Shown piece after piece: positions 63,731 to 64,000 of a stretch of 64,000 nt of DNA. How positions within the stretch are numbered: the first letter of the stretch is position 1; every line of letters starts with the position of its first letter. The position numbers were made by a program, and so were the translations under genes. This DNA comes from Dermacentor variabilis (lineage: Eukaryota; Arthropoda; Arachnida; Ixodida; Ixodidae): positions 20,188 through 84,187 of the forward strand of contig NW_027460411.1 in the NCBI RefSeq assembly GCF_050947875.1, given 5' to 3'. Under the pieces are notes generated by a model. That model was not told the origin of the DNA and searched no databases. It worked only from the letters and a program-made list of their open reading frames with translations.

Positions 63731-64000
63731 TGGCGCTTTATATCGCTGCGCGCTCTCGCTACAATGGTAAAAAAGAGTTGCATTGCCTTGTTTGCACAGG
63801 CAGTCTACAGGGGCTTACGCTCCTCGCAATACACTTTTCGGAAACTGAGACGCGTCGCATAATACTCGTGGCGCTTTATATCGCTGCGCGCTATCGCTAC
63901 AACGGTAGAACAGGGTTGCATCGCCATGTTTTCCACAGGCAGTCTACAGGGGCCTACGCTCCTCGCAATACACTTTTCGGAAACTGACACGCGTCGCATA
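63726..64000. repeat. Tail matching 17100-17374
   Basis: The last 275 bp follow 17100-17374, including the GGTAAAAAAGAG monomer and the TTTTCCACAGGCAG monomer. They carry the intact CTTTATATCGCTGCG and TTTTCCACAGG seen at 18361-18424 instead of the damaged versions at 17249 and 17306. The array continues beyond the window. Confidence 0.87.

Larger units (their letters stand above)
1..64000. repeat. Tandem satellite array, ~139-bp monomer, whole window
   Basis: The entire window consists of head-to-tail, same-orientation monomers of about 139 bp, with no interruption that I could find. Successive landmarks such as TGCACAGGCAGTCTACTGGGG, TTTTCGGAAACTGAGACGCG and TGCGCGCTCTCGCTACAAC recur once per unit throughout. 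The unit length is shown by equivalent positions 17718, 17857, 17996 and 18135, each 139 bp apart. Recurrent length classes exist: 138 bp (CTTGTTTGCAC in place of CTTGTTTTGCAC), 141 bp (CGCAATAAAGATTTTTCT in place of CGCAATACACTTTTCG, or CTTATACGCTG in place of CTTACGCTG) and a 73-bp truncated unit. Monomer variants are arranged in higher-order repeats listed separately. I infer a eukaryotic heterochromatic, possibly centromeric satellite. I do not recognise the family. Confidence 0.97.

Noticed and set aside
1..64000. CRISPR array
   Set aside because: There are no unique spacers between short repeats. The whole 139-bp unit is repeated and there are no cas genes.
1..64000. rRNA, tRNA or 5S gene tandem array
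   Set aside because: The unit is too short for rRNA repeats, no tRNA-like cloverleaf or convincing A and B boxes were recognised, and no 5S-like sequence was seen. A tRNA-derived origin cannot be supported.
1..64000. Transposon insertions or telomere repeats within the array
   Set aside because: I saw no terminal inverted repeats, long terminal repeats, target-site duplications, poly(A) tracts or short telomeric arrays. Every kilobase read as satellite monomers.
1..64000. Prokaryotic or plasmid origin
   Set aside because: No bacterial gene, operon or origin is visible, and a 64-kb gene-free nested tandem array is not expected in such genomes.

Overview
This window is one uninterrupted array of satellite DNA. 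From base 1 to base 64000 it is built from head-to-tail copies of a monomer of about 139 bp, all in the same orientation, roughly 460 copies in total. I find no protein-coding gene, RNA gene, transposon, CRISPR array or unique spacer. The many short open reading frames on both strands follow from the repeat consensus. The monomer can be taken to start at the motif GGTAGAAAAGG and to run through TTGCATCGCC, TGCACAGGCAGTCTACTGGGG, CTTACGCTGCTCGCAATACAC, TTTTCGGAAACTGAGACGCG, TCGCATAACACTCGGGGCGC, TTTATATCGCTGCGCGCTC and GCTACAAC. By hand count this consensus is about 54% G+C and holds 14 CpG, about 1.4 times the random expectation.

A homogeneous satellite array of this length with nested higher-order repeats (HORs) points to a eukaryotic nuclear genome, most likely centromeric, pericentromeric or other heterochromatin. 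I do not recognise the satellite family and cannot name a species. The lack of CpG depletion argues weakly against a heavily methylated vertebrate germ line.

Layout. (1) 1-13369: a 33-monomer HOR of 4595 bp, two apparently identical full copies and a third that is identical up to about 12358 and then becomes an older, rearranged version. (2) 13370-16249: irregular, more diverged relatives of the same HOR. (3) 16250-17104: a six-monomer block that reappears almost unchanged at 60091-60945 and 62876-63730. (4) 17235-19460: two copies of a 1113-bp, eight-monomer unit. (5) 19461-26349: a mosaic of blocks recurring at about 2.6 and 4.6 kb. (6) 26350-34553: two copies of a 4.0-4.2 kb HOR that differ by one monomer. 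(7) 35272 to about 51690: a third HOR in three copies, the middle one enlarged by nested duplications of 1669, 911 and 558 bp. (8) 53731-58155: units of 1670 and 1393 bp sharing a marker module. (9) 58156-63725: two copies of a 2785-bp, 20-monomer HOR, followed by a tail to 64000.

Almost every HOR length is close to a whole number of monomers (4, 8, 10, 12, 20, 29-33), which is the signature of unequal exchange or break-induced replication in register. The window is best read as a record of repeated local amplification, with one long-range copying event of about 46 kb.
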